64,000 nucleotides of DNA from Prochlorococcus sp. AG-363-A16 (GTDB taxonomy: Bacteria > Cyanobacteriota > Cyanobacteriia > PCC-6307 > Cyanobiaceae): the NCBI GenBank assembly GCA_003280345.1, contig QCFB01000005.1, forward strand, positions 1-64,000. The letters run 5' to 3'. Below are positions 46,719-56,358 of this stretch, one piece after another (the stretch's first letter is position 1; each line of letters begins with the position of its first letter). The notes below the pieces were generated by a model. The model was not told where the DNA came from. It saw only the letters and a program-made list of their open reading frames with translations, and ran no database searches. Made by a program: the position numbers and the translations under genes.

Positions 46719-48002
46719 TCAATCTTCTTGGTAATTCTTTTGGAGAATATCAAGGATGACTCTATTGATGCGTGGACCCTGCATGGATTTCATTTCAAAC
46801 TTTATGTCTTTGTGGAGCAAAGTTTCTCCTGGGATCGGGACATGTTGGAGCTTTTCTAGGAGAAAACCAGCCAGAGTGTGGTGATCTTCAGCCTCAGGTA
46901 AGTTTAGTTTGAGTTGACGGTTTAGCTCAATTATCTCCATGTCACCTGCGACTAACCATTTTCCTGGTTGGCCATCAATAGGTTGTAAGTCTGGTTCTTC
47001 GTCATCTGGTTGAATTTCATCACCAACAATCTCTCCAGTGAGATCAGCTGCAGTAATAAGACCTTCAGTACCCCCATGTTCATCAACTACTAATAGAAGA
47101 GGATTGCCACTTCTTATAAGAGGCAGAATTTCTGCCAATGTGCTTGTTTCAAGAACTCTGGGCGCTGGTTGTAGAAATGGTTCTAGAGGAGTATCTGCCT
47201 TCATAACCCCTACAGATATTGCTTCTGCGAGTTGACGAAGGTCTAATACACCACGTATATCGTCAAGTGAGTCTCCAGTAACTAAGAAACGAGCATGGCG
47301 TGTGAGGTGAACTTCTTTCATCAAGTCTGCAAAACATACATTTATAGGGAGAGTGACCATCCCAGATCTTGGAACCATTACCTCTCTTATTTGTGTATCT
47401 CTAAGTGCGAAAACTCCTTCAAGTATGTTCCTTTCGTCTGGGCGTAGTCCAGTTACTCCACCAGTTTCTATCAAGGTTTCCAATTCCCCCGCAGATAATG
47501 CTGGGACAAGCGAGTCCCAGTGGGAGTTTAAGCCGAATAACCGAAAAAGTATTGATGCTACCGTTTCTAATAAAGCTAGAAGAGGAGATAAGGCTTTCAT
47601 TACTGCCTCTAAAAGCGGTGCGAGGCGAAGAGCGGCTTTCTCTGGCCGGTTAAGCACTAAAGCTTTTGGGAGAAGCCCCGCTAAAAGTGTAGCTAAAACA
47701 ACTATTGCTAAGAAAAGGCTTAGATCCAATAGTCGAGTGGCAGCTGAGTTATGAGGCCACCATCTCAGCCCAATGCTTCTTCCTAGCCAACCAAGAGCTA
47801 CTAGGGAAATAGTTACCCCCAATTGGGAAACCATTAGAGCTCTTCGTAAACGCCTTTGGAGTCGATTGATCGGTAATGCTCCTTTGTGGCCTTCTTCAAG
47901 GAGCCTTTGAACGCGACTTGGTCTTAGCCTTAAAACAGCAAGCTCTCCAGCTGCAAAAAAAGCTGGAAGAGTAATCAAGATGCCGAGAATGAGCAGTCGC
48001 AT
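46719..48002 (-). CDS. CNNM/CorC-family membrane protein (DUF21, CBS pair, CorC-HlyC)
   Basis: A 427-residue protein with the plan of CNNM/CorC transport-associated proteins. The N-terminal DUF21 membrane domain (about 1-145) has four hydrophobic segments and starts with FAAGELAVLRLRPSRVQRLLEEG. A CBS pair follows, seen in LRDTQIREVMVPRSGMVTL and the region LLLVVDEHGGTEGLITAADL. The C-terminal CorC_HlyC domain contains GEIVGDEI and YVLV-like parts such as GKWLVAGDMEI. Such proteins are linked to Mg or Co handling or hemolysin-like activity, but the function here is unproven. Immediately upstream lies tRNA-Met. Confidence 0.87.
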   Translation of the reverse strand: MRLLILGILITLPAFFAAGELAVLRLRPSRVQRLLEEGHKGALPINRLQRRLRRALMVSQLGVTISLVALGWLGRSIGLRWWPHNSAATRLLDLSLFLAIVVLATLLAGLLPKALVLNRPEKAALRLAPLLEAVMKALSPLLALLETVASILFRLFGLNSHWDSLVPALSAGELETLIETGGVTGLRPDERNILEGVFALRDTQIREVMVPRSGMVTLPINVCFADLMKEVHLTRHARFLVTGDSLDDIRGVLDLRQLAEAISVGVMKADTPLEPFLQPAPRVLETSTLAEILPLIRSGNPLLLVVDEHGGTEGLITAADLTGEIVGDEIQPDDEEPDLQPIDGQPGKWLVAGDMEIIELNRQLKLNLPEAEDHHTLAGFLLEKLQHVPIPGETLLHKDIKFEMKSMQGPRINRVILDILQKNYQED

Positions 48003-48015
48003 TAACGGAATGGAA

Positions 48016-48088
48016 TGGGGGTCGCGAGGATCGAACTCGCCTTTGGCGAATTATGAGTTCGCTGCATTCACCAGATTGCTAGACCCCC
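48016..48088 (-). tRNA. tRNA-Met (anticodon CAU), elongator or Ile2 type
   Basis: A 73-base cloverleaf on the minus strand: acceptor stem GGGGGTC/GACCCCC with discriminator A, D-arm with GCAATCTGGTGAATGC, anticodon stem GCGAA/TTCGC enclosing CTCATAA (anticodon CAT), and T-arm GCGAGTTCGATCCTCGC. The G1:C72 pair and the lack of the GGG/CCC anticodon stem argue against an initiator. It could be elongator Met or tRNA-Ile(CAU) whose C34 becomes lysidine; sequence alone does not decide. Confidence 0.88.
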
Positions 48089-48201
48089 TTCTAACGCATC
48101 TATCAAAGAAGTTTGGATGATAGTTAACACCTTTGCAGGAATAATAACTAAAACCTAACTCAGCCGAACTTAGGCAACTTATCAATGATGCATTAGCCAA
48201 G

Positions 48202-48780
48202 ATGACTTTATTACCCCCATCTAAACAGGCACGTAAAGCAAAGCTTCTTAATTTACTTGCGAAAGACGCTTATCGACATGGTGACTTCACTTTGTCTTCT
48301 GGTCAGAAGAGTAGTCACTACGTAAATTGCAAGCCAGTTAGCTTGAGTGGAGTTGGATTGGAGTTGATCAGTGTCTTGCTCCTCGATTATGTGGACCCTG
48401 CTGCTCAAGCAGTGGCAGGTTTAACCCTTGGCGCTGATCCTTTAGTGAGTGGCGTTGCAATGGCAGCAGCGCAAATTAATAGGAATCTGGATGCATTAAT
48501 TGTTCGAAAGGAGGCAAAAGGTCATGGAACGGGGGCATGGCTTGAGGGGCCTCTGCCGGCCAAAGGAGCATTAATTACTGTGTTGGAGGATGTCGTTACA
48601 ACTGGTGGCTCATCTTTGAAAGCCGTCAATCAGCTAAGAAAAGCTGGTTATTTGGTTAATCGAGTAGTTACGCTTGTTGATCGTCAAGAAGGTGCTGAAA
48701 AGTCAATGAAAAATGCTGATTTGGACCTGGTAAGCCTTTTCCTTTTGGATGATGTCTATAGATGTGCACAGGCACTCTGA
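48202..48780 (+). CDS. pyrE: Orotate phosphoribosyltransferase
   Basis: Transfers PRPP ribose-phosphate to orotate in pyrimidine synthesis. The 192-residue product shows [52 protein letters not shown] and the PRPP motif [12 protein letters not shown]. The start is ATG 48202 ([10 protein letters not shown]). The ygfZ gene starts one base after its stop. pyrB is also in the window, so at least two pyrimidine genes occur here but in separate places. Confidence 0.95.
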   Translation: MTLLPPSKQARKAKLLNLLAKDAYRHGDFTLSSGQKSSHYVNCKPVSLSGVGLELISVLLLDYVDPAAQAVAGLTLGADPLVSGVAMAAAQINRNLDALIVRKEAKGHGTGAWLEGPLPAKGALITVLEDVVTTGGSSLKAVNQLRKAGYLVNRVVTLVDRQEGAEKSMKNADLDLVSLFLLDDVYRCAQAL

Positions 48781-48781
48781 A

Positions 48782-49618
48782 ATGGATTCATATTTTGGTT
48801 TGGTCTGGGAAGACACTTTCCCTTTGCTTAGCGTGACTGGAGCAGGGACAAGGGCTTTTCTCCATGGACAAACATCTGTTGATTTATTAAGTGCTCAAGA
48901 TGGCGTTTTAATTCGAGGTTGTTGGTTGACAGCTACTGCGAGAGTAAGGGCCTTGTTGGAGATACGCTTCTTCGAGGAAACTGCGGATGTATTAGTGCTT
49001 GCAGGAAATGTTCAAGAATTGGCGAAAGGGTTCCAAGATATTATTTTTCCTGCTGACCAAGTTGAACTAAAACCTCTTGGTGTAATGCGTCGCGTACAGA
49101 ACTTGTCACCACAAAATTTCGGAAAATTCCAAGAAGTTGTTTGGCTAAATTCCGGCCAATCTTTATCAGATGTTTTTGAAGGTTGTAAGAGTGCATCAAA
49201 GGAGGAGGTTGAACGTTGGCGGCTGGAGATAGGGCTCCCAATTGGCTCGGGTGAATTAAATGGAGAAACAAATCCTTATGAGCTAGGTGTATCTGATTTA
49301 GTAAGTACTACTAAGGGATGCTATTTAGGTCAGGAAACAATTGCTAAATTGGCCAGAGTAGGAGTTGGAAAGCAACAGCTAAGGTTTTGGCGTTCTGAGA
49401 ATAATGTTAGTACTGAAATGGCTTTAGAGGATAATATTTCATCATCAAATGTGAACAGAAAAGCTGGAAGAATTACTTCGGCTGTGAAGGAAGCTGACGG
49501 ATCTGGAAGTTTTGGACTCGCAATGGTGCATAGAGATTTTTTGTCAGAGAAAGAATTATTTACATCAAATAATTGCCATAAAGTTAAGATTAGTATCCCT
49601 CCTGGATTTGTTTCTTAA
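48782..49618 (+). CDS. ygfZ: Folate-binding YgfZ-like protein (GcvT fold)
   Basis: A 278-residue protein from ATG 48782, one base after pyrE; an upstream ATG inside pyrE (48749) is unlikely. The signature KGCYLGQETIAKL corresponds to the conserved K-G-C-Y-x-G-Q-E motif of YgfZ proteins, which help build or repair Fe-S clusters with folate. The N-terminal FLHGQTSVDLLSAQDGVLIRGCWL and the C-terminal barrel fit the GcvT-like fold. Cyanobacteria contain Fe-S-rich photosystems, so such a factor is plausible. It converges with the TM0106-like gene, separated by 8 bases. Confidence 0.85.
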   Translation: MDSYFGLVWEDTFPLLSVTGAGTRAFLHGQTSVDLLSAQDGVLIRGCWLTATARVRALLEIRFFEETADVLVLAGNVQELAKGFQDIIFPADQVELKPLGVMRRVQNLSPQNFGKFQEVVWLNSGQSLSDVFEGCKSASKEEVERWRLEIGLPIGSGELNGETNPYELGVSDLVSTTKGCYLGQETIAKLARVGVGKQQLRFWRSENNVSTEMALEDNISSSNVNRKAGRITSAVKEADGSGSFGLAMVHRDFLSEKELFTSNNCHKVKISIPPGFVS

Positions 49619-49626
49619 AAAAATTA

Positions 49627-51102
49627 TTAATTGGAAATTTGGTCGTGATCTAGAAGCCACATTGCAACTGACCAAGTTGCAATGCAATCATCATTATTGT
49701 ACTGAAAGATCCATTTTAAGTTATTTAATTTTCCTCTTGAGAACTCTCCCTTGCCCTTCCATTGGCGCCACCACAGCAAAGCATATGCACCATTTGCGGC
49801 TTGATTAGACCACTTAAAATCTGTCCAATTTGCAACAGTTTTTAAGCCATAACTATTCAGCGGCAATAGCCAGTTTTTCCTCAACCTTGCATGAATATCA
49901 ATGAGTCTACCTTTCAACCTTTTGACTTCCTCCGGTGTTGCACCTTGTCTTTTTGCTAGTTGACAAATTGCTAGAGATTCAGTCTCTCCGTAATGCAGAA
50001 TAGGCCAGTTTTTATAGTTTTCGATTTTTAGCTTGATTCTTTTCCAGGCAGTTTTCTCTCCATGTTCGTAGAGTGTGAGAATAGGCTGATATCTTGCTTT
50101 ATCTTTTCTCCAAGTACCACTTCCATCCCTTTTAATACTTACGAAGCCATGAAGGAAATTGTCACTTTCGTCAGGGTCTGATTCAATGTCATACAAGAGA
50201 ACACCATTAGCACTTTCTAGCTCTGGTAGTGACTTTGTATTGCTCAATCTTTCCTCTTTTCTACTACATTGAACTTTGGCTTGAGAGATCAGTTGATTGG
50301 CGATATTTTTTTGATTATGTTCAAACTCTTCAAAGCTTTTGGTTAAGTTAATTGGGTTGGCTTTCGCTAAATCCTTGATGCTTTCAATCCCTAACTGATG
50401 AAGTAATTGTCTCCTGCGACTTCCTATTCCACTTACTTCATTAAGGTCACCTTGTTTTAGTGCTTCTTCATTGCAAATACCTCGCCATGAACAGAGGGAA
50501 CATTTACGCCGATCGGATGTTAGTTGAGGAGGATATGTGCGACTTAGGTCTTTATTGAGTTTGGATAATGCCTCTAAGAGTTGTGACTTTAATTCTTGTT
50601 TAAGAGAAATATTCTCAATTTCTAGAGCTTTTGATGTTTTTGAAATTGCTAAGCCTATAGGTACAGCTGAATTTTGCAGAGGCTCTAGTACAAAGCCTGT
50701 CATTGCGAGTATGAGTCTATGCTCTCGAGTAATTCGGCGCCCTTGTCTAGCTACTACGGGTCTGTAAGCGAACTCCCCCCAGCAACTTTTCCCTGAAACT
50801 TTTTGTAGAAGTGGTGGGTGCACTTCAAGGGAGATCCCTTCGTTTGTGTGCCCTTTTATTCTTATTCCTAAGACACCATCATCTCCTTTTTTACAGGCCT
50901 CTAACCCTTTGCCAAACTTGGTTGGAATTAGTGAAGCAAAGCTGCGATGTTGATGGGCTAATTGAAGGGTTCTGTGAGCTGTCCACAGCCTTTGAGAGTT
51001 GTCACCAAAATAGTCGAGCCAAGCTTTTCTCCTACATCGCACCCAACTTTGTAAGAGTCGATTTGTGATTAATTTTTTGCCTTGATGGCGGAGGTTCTCC
51101 AT
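49627..51102 (-). CDS. TM0106-family RecB-like nuclease with RNase H-like C-terminal domain
   Basis: A 491-residue protein of the TM0106 class. The N-terminal RecB/Cas4-like part has a first cysteine (Cys23, VRCRRKAWLDYFG) and a later set CSLCSWRGIC (201-210), which together would hold a 4Fe-4S cluster. I do not see the usual ExK nuclease core where expected; the corresponding segment reads GEFAYRPVVARQG. Next comes a helix-hairpin-helix (about 222-249, EVSGIGSRRRQLLHQLG), then a DEDD exonuclease-type domain with DIE (Asp305, Glu307) and NNDDCIATW. Its function is unknown in cyanobacteria. It is divergent from the phosphohexomutase gene. Confidence 0.75.
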   Translation of the reverse strand: MENLRHQGKKLITNRLLQSWVRCRRKAWLDYFGDNSQRLWTAHRTLQLAHQHRSFASLIPTKFGKGLEACKKGDDGVLGIRIKGHTNEGISLEVHPPLLQKVSGKSCWGEFAYRPVVARQGRRITREHRLILAMTGFVLEPLQNSAVPIGLAISKTSKALEIENISLKQELKSQLLEALSKLNKDLSRTYPPQLTSDRRKCSLCSWRGICNEEALKQGDLNEVSGIGSRRRQLLHQLGIESIKDLAKANPINLTKSFEEFEHNQKNIANQLISQAKVQCSRKEERLSNTKSLPELESANGVLLYDIESDPDESDNFLHGFVSIKRDGSGTWRKDKARYQPILTLYEHGEKTAWKRIKLKIENYKNWPILHYGETESLAICQLAKRQGATPEEVKRLKGRLIDIHARLRKNWLLPLNSYGLKTVANWTDFKWSNQAANGAYALLWWRQWKGKGEFSRGKLNNLKWIFQYNNDDCIATWSVAMWLLDHDQISN

Positions 51103-51155
51103 CTCTTGACGTTAAGTTGCTTGCCTTTTTGGCTTTACTCACCTATCTCTAGGAA

Positions 51156-52616
51156 ATGGTGACCAATCAACTGCGCTTAACAGCCGCGCCTATTCAATTT
51201 GGTACAGATGGTTGGCGAGGTGTCTTAGGAGTTGATGTCACTCTTGAAAGATTGCTCAAGGTGGCTTGTGCTGCATCTCAAGAACTTTTATACCGGGCTT
51301 CTACCAGCTTAAAAAGCCGAACAATTATCATTGGATATGACAGAAGGTTTTTAGCACCTGAATTTGCTGAAGCTGTTGCTTCTGCCGTGAGAGGGTGCGA
51401 ATTGGAACCTCTTTTGACACAAACTCCTGTGCCGACTCCCGCCTGCAGTTGGGCCGTTGTCCAACGCAAAGCATTGGGAGCATTGGTCATTACTGCTAGT
51501 CATAACCCTCCAGAGTGGTTGGGATTGAAAATCAAGGGGCCTTTGGGTGATTCGGTTGAAGGAGATTTCACTCATGCTGTTGAAAAAAGACTTTCTGTAG
51601 GAGGAGTGACAACGCCTGTAAGGGCTATCAGTACTGAAATCTTTGATGGTCGAAAGGAACATCTTGATGGGTTAAGAAGAAAGTTTGATCTACCTGGCTT
51701 GGCAAATGGTTTAAATGCTTTGGGCATCAAAGTGATTGTTGACTCTATGCATGGTTCCGCCGCGGGATGCATGGCTGAATTGCTTGGGACACGGACTGTT
51801 CAAGTAGATGAAATCAGGAGTGAGCGTGATCCCCTGTTTGGCGGCAATCCTCCCGAGCCTCTTGCTCCATATTTAAGTCAATTGATGGACTCAGTTAAGG
51901 CGGCGGCTAATAAAGGTGAAACTGCTTTAGGCCTTGTATTTGATGGAGACGGTGACCGTCTTGCGGCTGTTGATGAATTTGGGAACTTTTGTAGTACCCA
52001 GCTGCTTATACCTTTGTTGATAGATCATTTAGCAAGGGTTAGAAAGCAACCAGGCTGTGTCGTTAAAACAGTTAGTGGCTCTGATTTAATACGTTTAGTT
52101 GCTGAAGACTTTGAAAGAGAAGTTATTGAACTCCCTGTGGGATTCAAATACATAGCTGCCAAAATGTTATCTAATCAGGTTCTTATAGGCGGAGAAGAGT
52201 CTGGAGGGATTGGCTTTGGTGGGCATTTGCCTGAAAGAGATGCTTTATATGCTTCTTTGCTTTTGTTGGAAGCTCTTGTTGAAGGAGGCGAACCCCTCGG
52301 TGCTCGATTAGACAGACTCAAGAAGAATTTTGGGACTAGTTACTTTGACCGTATTGATATTCGCCTTGCAAATATGGACTCTAGGAAACGTTTAGAAGCT
52401 CTATTGGAAGAAACACCACCAGATTCAATAGATGGCAAGCTTGTAAAGGAAGTGATTTTTACCGACGGAGTGAAATTGAGAATTGATGTTAGATATTGGG
52501 TGATGTTTCGCTTCTCTGGAACAGAGCCTCTTTTAAGGATTTATTGTGAGGCACCAACTCAGCAAGAAGTTCAAGCATCATTGTTTTGGGCCAAGCAATT
52601 TGCCGAGTTAGCGTGA
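51156..52616 (+). CDS. Phosphoglucomutase/phosphomannomutase family protein
   Basis: A 486-residue alpha-D-phosphohexomutase. The motifs are FGTDGWRGVLG (near 16), the phosphoserine loop ITASHNPPEWLGLK, the metal loop DGDGDR, the sugar-binding GGEESGGIGFGGH and RFSGTEPLLRIYCE at the C-terminus. It likely interconverts glucose or mannose 1- and 6-phosphates for glycogen or envelope sugars; the exact specificity is not certain. Its TGA overlaps the GTG start of rdgB (GTGA). It is distinct from glmM at 15-16.4 kb. Confidence 0.9.
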   Translation: MVTNQLRLTAAPIQFGTDGWRGVLGVDVTLERLLKVACAASQELLYRASTSLKSRTIIIGYDRRFLAPEFAEAVASAVRGCELEPLLTQTPVPTPACSWAVVQRKALGALVITASHNPPEWLGLKIKGPLGDSVEGDFTHAVEKRLSVGGVTTPVRAISTEIFDGRKEHLDGLRRKFDLPGLANGLNALGIKVIVDSMHGSAAGCMAELLGTRTVQVDEIRSERDPLFGGNPPEPLAPYLSQLMDSVKAAANKGETALGLVFDGDGDRLAAVDEFGNFCSTQLLIPLLIDHLARVRKQPGCVVKTVSGSDLIRLVAEDFEREVIELPVGFKYIAAKMLSNQVLIGGEESGGIGFGGHLPERDALYASLLLLEALVEGGEPLGARLDRLKKNFGTSYFDRIDIRLANMDSRKRLEALLEETPPDSIDGKLVKEVIFTDGVKLRIDVRYWVMFRFSGTEPLLRIYCEAPTQQEVQASLFWAKQFAELA

Positions 52617-53218
52617 TTAAAAAAAAAATAGCTGAAAAACAATTGATTATAGCTAGCAGTAATGGAGGAAAGGTCAAAGAATTTCGTCAGCTTTTGCAGA
52701 ATTTTCCTGTTGTTGTGATTTCTAAACCTAGGGAGTTACAAGTTGATGAAACAGGCAAGACATTTGCGGAGAATGCTCGGTTAAAGGCTCTAGCTGTTGC
52801 AAAGGCTACTGGGCATTGGTCGCTTGCAGATGATTCGGGCTTAAGTGTTGATGCTCTTGCTGGTGCGCCTGGGGTATTGTCTTCTCGATATGCCGATAGT
52901 GACTCAGGCCGAATAGCTCGTTTGCTTAGCGAGATGGCAACCTCTAAGGATCGCCGAGCACATTTCAGTGCGGCTCTATGTATTGCGTCACCAAACAATG
53001 AGGTTTTGTTAGAAGTTATGGGCCGTTGTGAAGGCTTTATTACCAACGCTCCAAGAGGACATGGGGGGTTTGGCTATGATCCAATTTTTGAAGTGGAAAG
53101 TACGGGATTAACTTTTGCTGAAATGGGCCATAAGAAGAAGCAAGAGTTAGGCCATCGTGGGCGTGCATTCGCTTTGTTGGAGCCAGTTTTGCAGAGTCTT
53201 TTAACTTTCAGGCAGTAG
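52613..53218 (+). CDS. rdgB: Non-canonical purine NTP pyrophosphatase (Ham1/RdgB)
   Basis: Hydrolyses ITP, XTP and dITP to prevent their incorporation into nucleic acids. The product is 201 residues from GTG 52613 (MIKKKIAEKQ), which overlaps the pgm-like stop. The signature regions are IIASSNGGKVKEFRQLL, TFAENARLKALAVAKATGHWSLADDSGLSVDALAGAPGVLSSRY (shown here as shorter parts: ADDSGLSVDAL and PGVLSSRYA) and GFGYDPIFEV. A lysine-rich start (IKKKIAEK) is typical for many Ham1 proteins. The 3' end overlaps the carotenoid oxygenase gene by 18 bases, convergent. Confidence 0.92.
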   Translation: MIKKKIAEKQLIIASSNGGKVKEFRQLLQNFPVVVISKPRELQVDETGKTFAENARLKALAVAKATGHWSLADDSGLSVDALAGAPGVLSSRYADSDSGRIARLLSEMATSKDRRAHFSAALCIASPNNEVLLEVMGRCEGFITNAPRGHGGFGYDPIFEVESTGLTFAEMGHKKKQELGHRGRAFALLEPVLQSLLTFRQ

Positions 53219-54709
53219 ATCTTCGTTTGCCCAACTTCCATGCAATCCATGTGGAATAGCAATAGGTAGTTCCACGACAGCTTCTTCTTTTAAGTCACTA
53301 GAGCTCATAATTATTAGGTCTGTTGCACTCCTTTCGCTATTCCAAACCAGAACAACTACCCATCCTTCATCTTCTGCTGTTGAGATTTGTTTTGGAATCA
53401 TCAATGGCTCACTTACGAACCCACGCGGAGCAGCACTCCAAACAAATTCTTCATTGGTAAGGAGATCTAATTTTTTGATTGCTTGAAGTGGCCCATTGCC
53501 TTCTTCTTTTTGTGCGGTTGCCATCCAGCAATATCTTGCGGACAAACCTTGTTTACGTGGATTGACCATTGCAAACTCGCAACATTGTCTACTTAAGAGT
53601 TGTGATGAAACTGTCTTATTGTCTAGGTTTAGTAGACATCTTGTTAGGCGCCCTTCGGGTATTAGATCAAAGTTGATCTCTCGAAAGTCTTCATTAGGAC
53701 CTATCGATGGGAAGTCTTTATAAAAGATGCTTTCTAAGGTGATTACATTATTTTGTTCGCAAGCATTGAGGTGATGAAATACAAAGCCATCCGGGGCATT
53801 TAAGATTCTTGGAGGCTGTCCGGCAAAAGATCCGCTATCTCGTGGAATCAGCCAAAATTTTCCTTGTCCATCAGCCTTAGATGACAAACACTGAGCAGCT
53901 CCTCTTTGGCCAAGGAGGAAAGGAAGTGGGTTGAACTCAATTGCGTTTTGCAGAAACACTGCCCAATTAGGGGTAATTGCAAAGTCATGCAAGAAGGCAA
54001 ATCCTGAGAAGGTATCTTTTCGGTCATGTATCAGTTGACCAGCATTAGGACCTTCTGTAGCAAACTCCATCAATCTGATCGTGCTTTTGGGACCTGTTCG
54101 AACCCCAAAAGAGACCATTCGTGGTGAGCCGTGATGACCAGGATCAAATCGAGGATGAGCACTAAATGCTTCTCCTTCCTTAAGTGCTCCGTTTAGGGAT
54201 GATGGTCCAAAAGTTTCTAGAGTCTTAGGGTTAAGAGAGTAAGGACTGGAGGCTTCCCATAGGGCAAGTAATTCGTTGCCAAGCTTTACTACATGAGTAT
54301 TTGCAATATTTTTAAGACGTAAGTCAAAAGCATTAGCTAGTGCTCCGCCCGCTTTTTGGGTGCCAAATACACCTCTATAAATAAACTTGTCAGCTTTTTC
54401 TTCTTCTACCCAAGCTTTAGTACGTACAAAACGATTGGTCAGTTTGGCATTGCCATCCTTAAATCGAATTGAAGCGATCATTCCGTCACCATCAAATGGG
54501 TGGTGAACCCATTGCCCTCCTCTCTCTAAGCGACCAGGACCATTGCGGTAAAAGGTTCCTAATAGTTCCTTGGGGATTGCTCCTTTAACGACTTTTAATT
54601 TCTCATTATTTAATTCTTTTTCAACATTGCAGTAGGCGCTAGCCCAATCTTGTTTTTTAAAATGCCCAGAAGACTTACTTAAGGGAATATTCAAGGCAGA
54701 CTTGCTCAC
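53201..54709 (-). CDS. Carotenoid oxygenase (RPE65/CCD family)
   Basis: A 502-residue seven-bladed propeller non-haem iron dioxygenase that cleaves carotenoids or apocarotenoids. The four iron-binding histidines sit in the contexts HPRFDPGHHGSPR, FLHDFAITP, VFHHLNACE and IPHGLHGSW, as in the family. The GTFYRNGPGRLERGGQWVHH start and the FDGDGMI motif also match. The precise substrate cannot be told (apocarotenoid or beta-carotene cleavage are options). It is located away from crtR. The 3' end overlaps rdgB by 18 bases. Confidence 0.9.
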   Translation of the reverse strand: MSKSALNIPLSKSSGHFKKQDWASAYCNVEKELNNEKLKVVKGAIPKELLGTFYRNGPGRLERGGQWVHHPFDGDGMIASIRFKDGNAKLTNRFVRTKAWVEEEKADKFIYRGVFGTQKAGGALANAFDLRLKNIANTHVVKLGNELLALWEASSPYSLNPKTLETFGPSSLNGALKEGEAFSAHPRFDPGHHGSPRMVSFGVRTGPKSTIRLMEFATEGPNAGQLIHDRKDTFSGFAFLHDFAITPNWAVFLQNAIEFNPLPFLLGQRGAAQCLSSKADGQGKFWLIPRDSGSFAGQPPRILNAPDGFVFHHLNACEQNNVITLESIFYKDFPSIGPNEDFREINFDLIPEGRLTRCLLNLDNKTVSSQLLSRQCCEFAMVNPRKQGLSARYCWMATAQKEEGNGPLQAIKKLDLLTNEEFVWSAAPRGFVSEPLMIPKQISTAEDEGWVVVLVWNSERSATDLIIMSSSDLKEEAVVELPIAIPHGLHGSWANEDLLPES

Positions 54710-54780
54710 AGTATTTTTGTTAGATCATTTGTAAATATTCGCGCAATGCATCGAAATTCGCGAGTAATTGCCGTACGAGA

Positions 54781-55410
54781 TTAGAAGGGACCTTTAGTTT
54801 TTTGACCTGCTTGCTCAAGTACACCTTTACTACTAGGGATGGCTCCTGCTCTTCGAGGGTCTAACTCTGTGGCCATCCTTAGAGCCCTCGCAAAACTTTT
54901 AAAGCAGGCTTCTACGATGTGGTGCGAATTTGTACCATCAAGTTGGCGTATATGCATTGTGAGACCACTATTATTTACCACAGCGACAAAAAACTCCTTT
55001 ACTAACTCTGTGTCATAACTACCAATTTTTTGGGAAGGGATTTTTAACCCATAACTAAGATGTGGCCTTCCAGAGCAGTCTAAGACTACCTGGACTAAGG
55101 CTTCGTCAAGAGGTGCTGAGAAGTGACCAAATCGATGGATGCCAGCTCTGTCTCCAAGTGCTATAGAAATAGCTTGGCCAAGTGCGATGCCTACATCCTC
55201 ATTCGTGTGATGGTCATCGATATGAGTGTCTCCTGAAGCAGTTACTTCTAGATCAAAGAGTCCATGACTTGAGAGTTGGTGAAGCATGTGGTCGAGAAAC
55301 GCAACCCCTGTTTTTACGCTGCATTTTCCACATCCATTTAAAACAAAACGAACCATTACATTCGTTTCTTTAGTGACTCGATTTACTTCGCCTTGTCTGT
55401 GCAATGTCAT
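54781..55410 (-). CDS. hisB: Imidazoleglycerol-phosphate dehydratase
   Basis: Dehydrates imidazoleglycerol phosphate in histidine synthesis. The 209-residue monofunctional type shows [41 protein letters not shown] (seen in two halves), [13 protein letters not shown] and [16 protein letters not shown], with the metal-binding histidines and glutamates. The start is ATG 55410 ([10 protein letters not shown]). fabI lies 36 bases upstream on the same strand. Confidence 0.95.
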   Translation of the reverse strand: MTLHRQGEVNRVTKETNVMVRFVLNGCGKCSVKTGVAFLDHMLHQLSSHGLFDLEVTASGDTHIDDHHTNEDVGIALGQAISIALGDRAGIHRFGHFSAPLDEALVQVVLDCSGRPHLSYGLKIPSQKIGSYDTELVKEFFVAVVNNSGLTMHIRQLDGTNSHHIVEACFKSFARALRMATELDPRRAGAIPSSKGVLEQAGQKTKGPF

Positions 55411-55446
55411 ATCCCTAACGGAAGAGAGTTCATGTTTTTACAAGAG

Positions 55447-56229
55447 CTACATCCCATTAATGCAATATCCTGCGTCAACGTAAATGGTTTGACCAGAAAT
55501 ACCGCTAGAGAGATCGCTTAGTAAGAAGGCAGCAGTATTCCCAACTTCAGTTTGGGTCACAGTTCGTCTCAAGGGAGCTTTCTCTTCAACGTTATGGATC
55601 ATGTCGAGAATGCCTCCTATCGCAGAACTCGCCAAGGTTCTAATTGGGCCAGCGCTAATTGCATTAACTCGAACTTGTCTCTCTGGCCCAAGCTCTGCTG
55701 AGAGGTATCTCACAGAAGCCTCAAGAGCAGCTTTTGCGACGCCCATAACGTTGTAGTTCGGTATTGCCCTATCAGCTCCAAGGTAGGTCAATGTAATTAC
55801 TCCTGCCCCTTCGCTAAAAAGTGGCTTTGCATGCTTGCAGAGAGGTGCCAATGAAAATGCGCTTATTTCAAGTGCACGAGCAAAGCCTTCAGAGGTGGTT
55901 GCACTGAAGTCACCGATCAATTCTTCTTTTCCTGCGAATGCAAGGCAATGAACGAGGCCATCTAATTGCCCCCATTGCTTCTCAACTGAATGAAAAACTT
56001 CTTCTATTTGTTTAGGGTCTTGCACATTTAATGGAAGAAAAAGACTTGGGTTTAGAGGAGCAGTCAGTTCTTTGACCTTTGTCTCAAAACGCCCTTTTTC
56101 GTCTGGGAGATATGTAATCCCTAATTCAGCACCTGCAGCATGTAACTGTTTGGCAATGCCCCATGCAATTGAGCGGTTGTTAGCTATGCCAGTGACCAGG
56201 ATTTTTTTGTTGCTTAGGTTTAGAAGCAT
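55447..56229 (-). CDS. fabI: Enoyl-[acyl-carrier-protein] reductase
   Basis: NADH-dependent last reduction step of each fatty-acid elongation cycle. The 260-residue SDR protein has KKILVTGIANNRSIAWGIAKQL (nucleotide loop and FabI-type NRSIAWG), LVHCLAFAGKEELIGDF, and the active-site tyrosine and lysine in the YNVMGVAKAALEASVRYL stretch. The C-terminal GISGQTIYVDAGY is typical. It is followed by hisB after 36 bases. Triclosan-type inhibitors target this family. Confidence 0.95.
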   Translation of the reverse strand: MLLNLSNKKILVTGIANNRSIAWGIAKQLHAAGAELGITYLPDEKGRFETKVKELTAPLNPSLFLPLNVQDPKQIEEVFHSVEKQWGQLDGLVHCLAFAGKEELIGDFSATTSEGFARALEISAFSLAPLCKHAKPLFSEGAGVITLTYLGADRAIPNYNVMGVAKAALEASVRYLSAELGPERQVRVNAISAGPIRTLASSAIGGILDMIHNVEEKAPLRRTVTQTEVGNTAAFLLSDLSSGISGQTIYVDAGYCINGM

Positions 56230-56358
56230 TTTGAGTTCAAACTTACTTGGAACGATTTGGTTGATTCTCTCCCAATGAGGAATCCATCTGTTGAATGGAA
56301 TTAGGGGTATCCCTTCCAGACTACTTTTGAAGCAGACTTGATATAGATAGCACTAACT

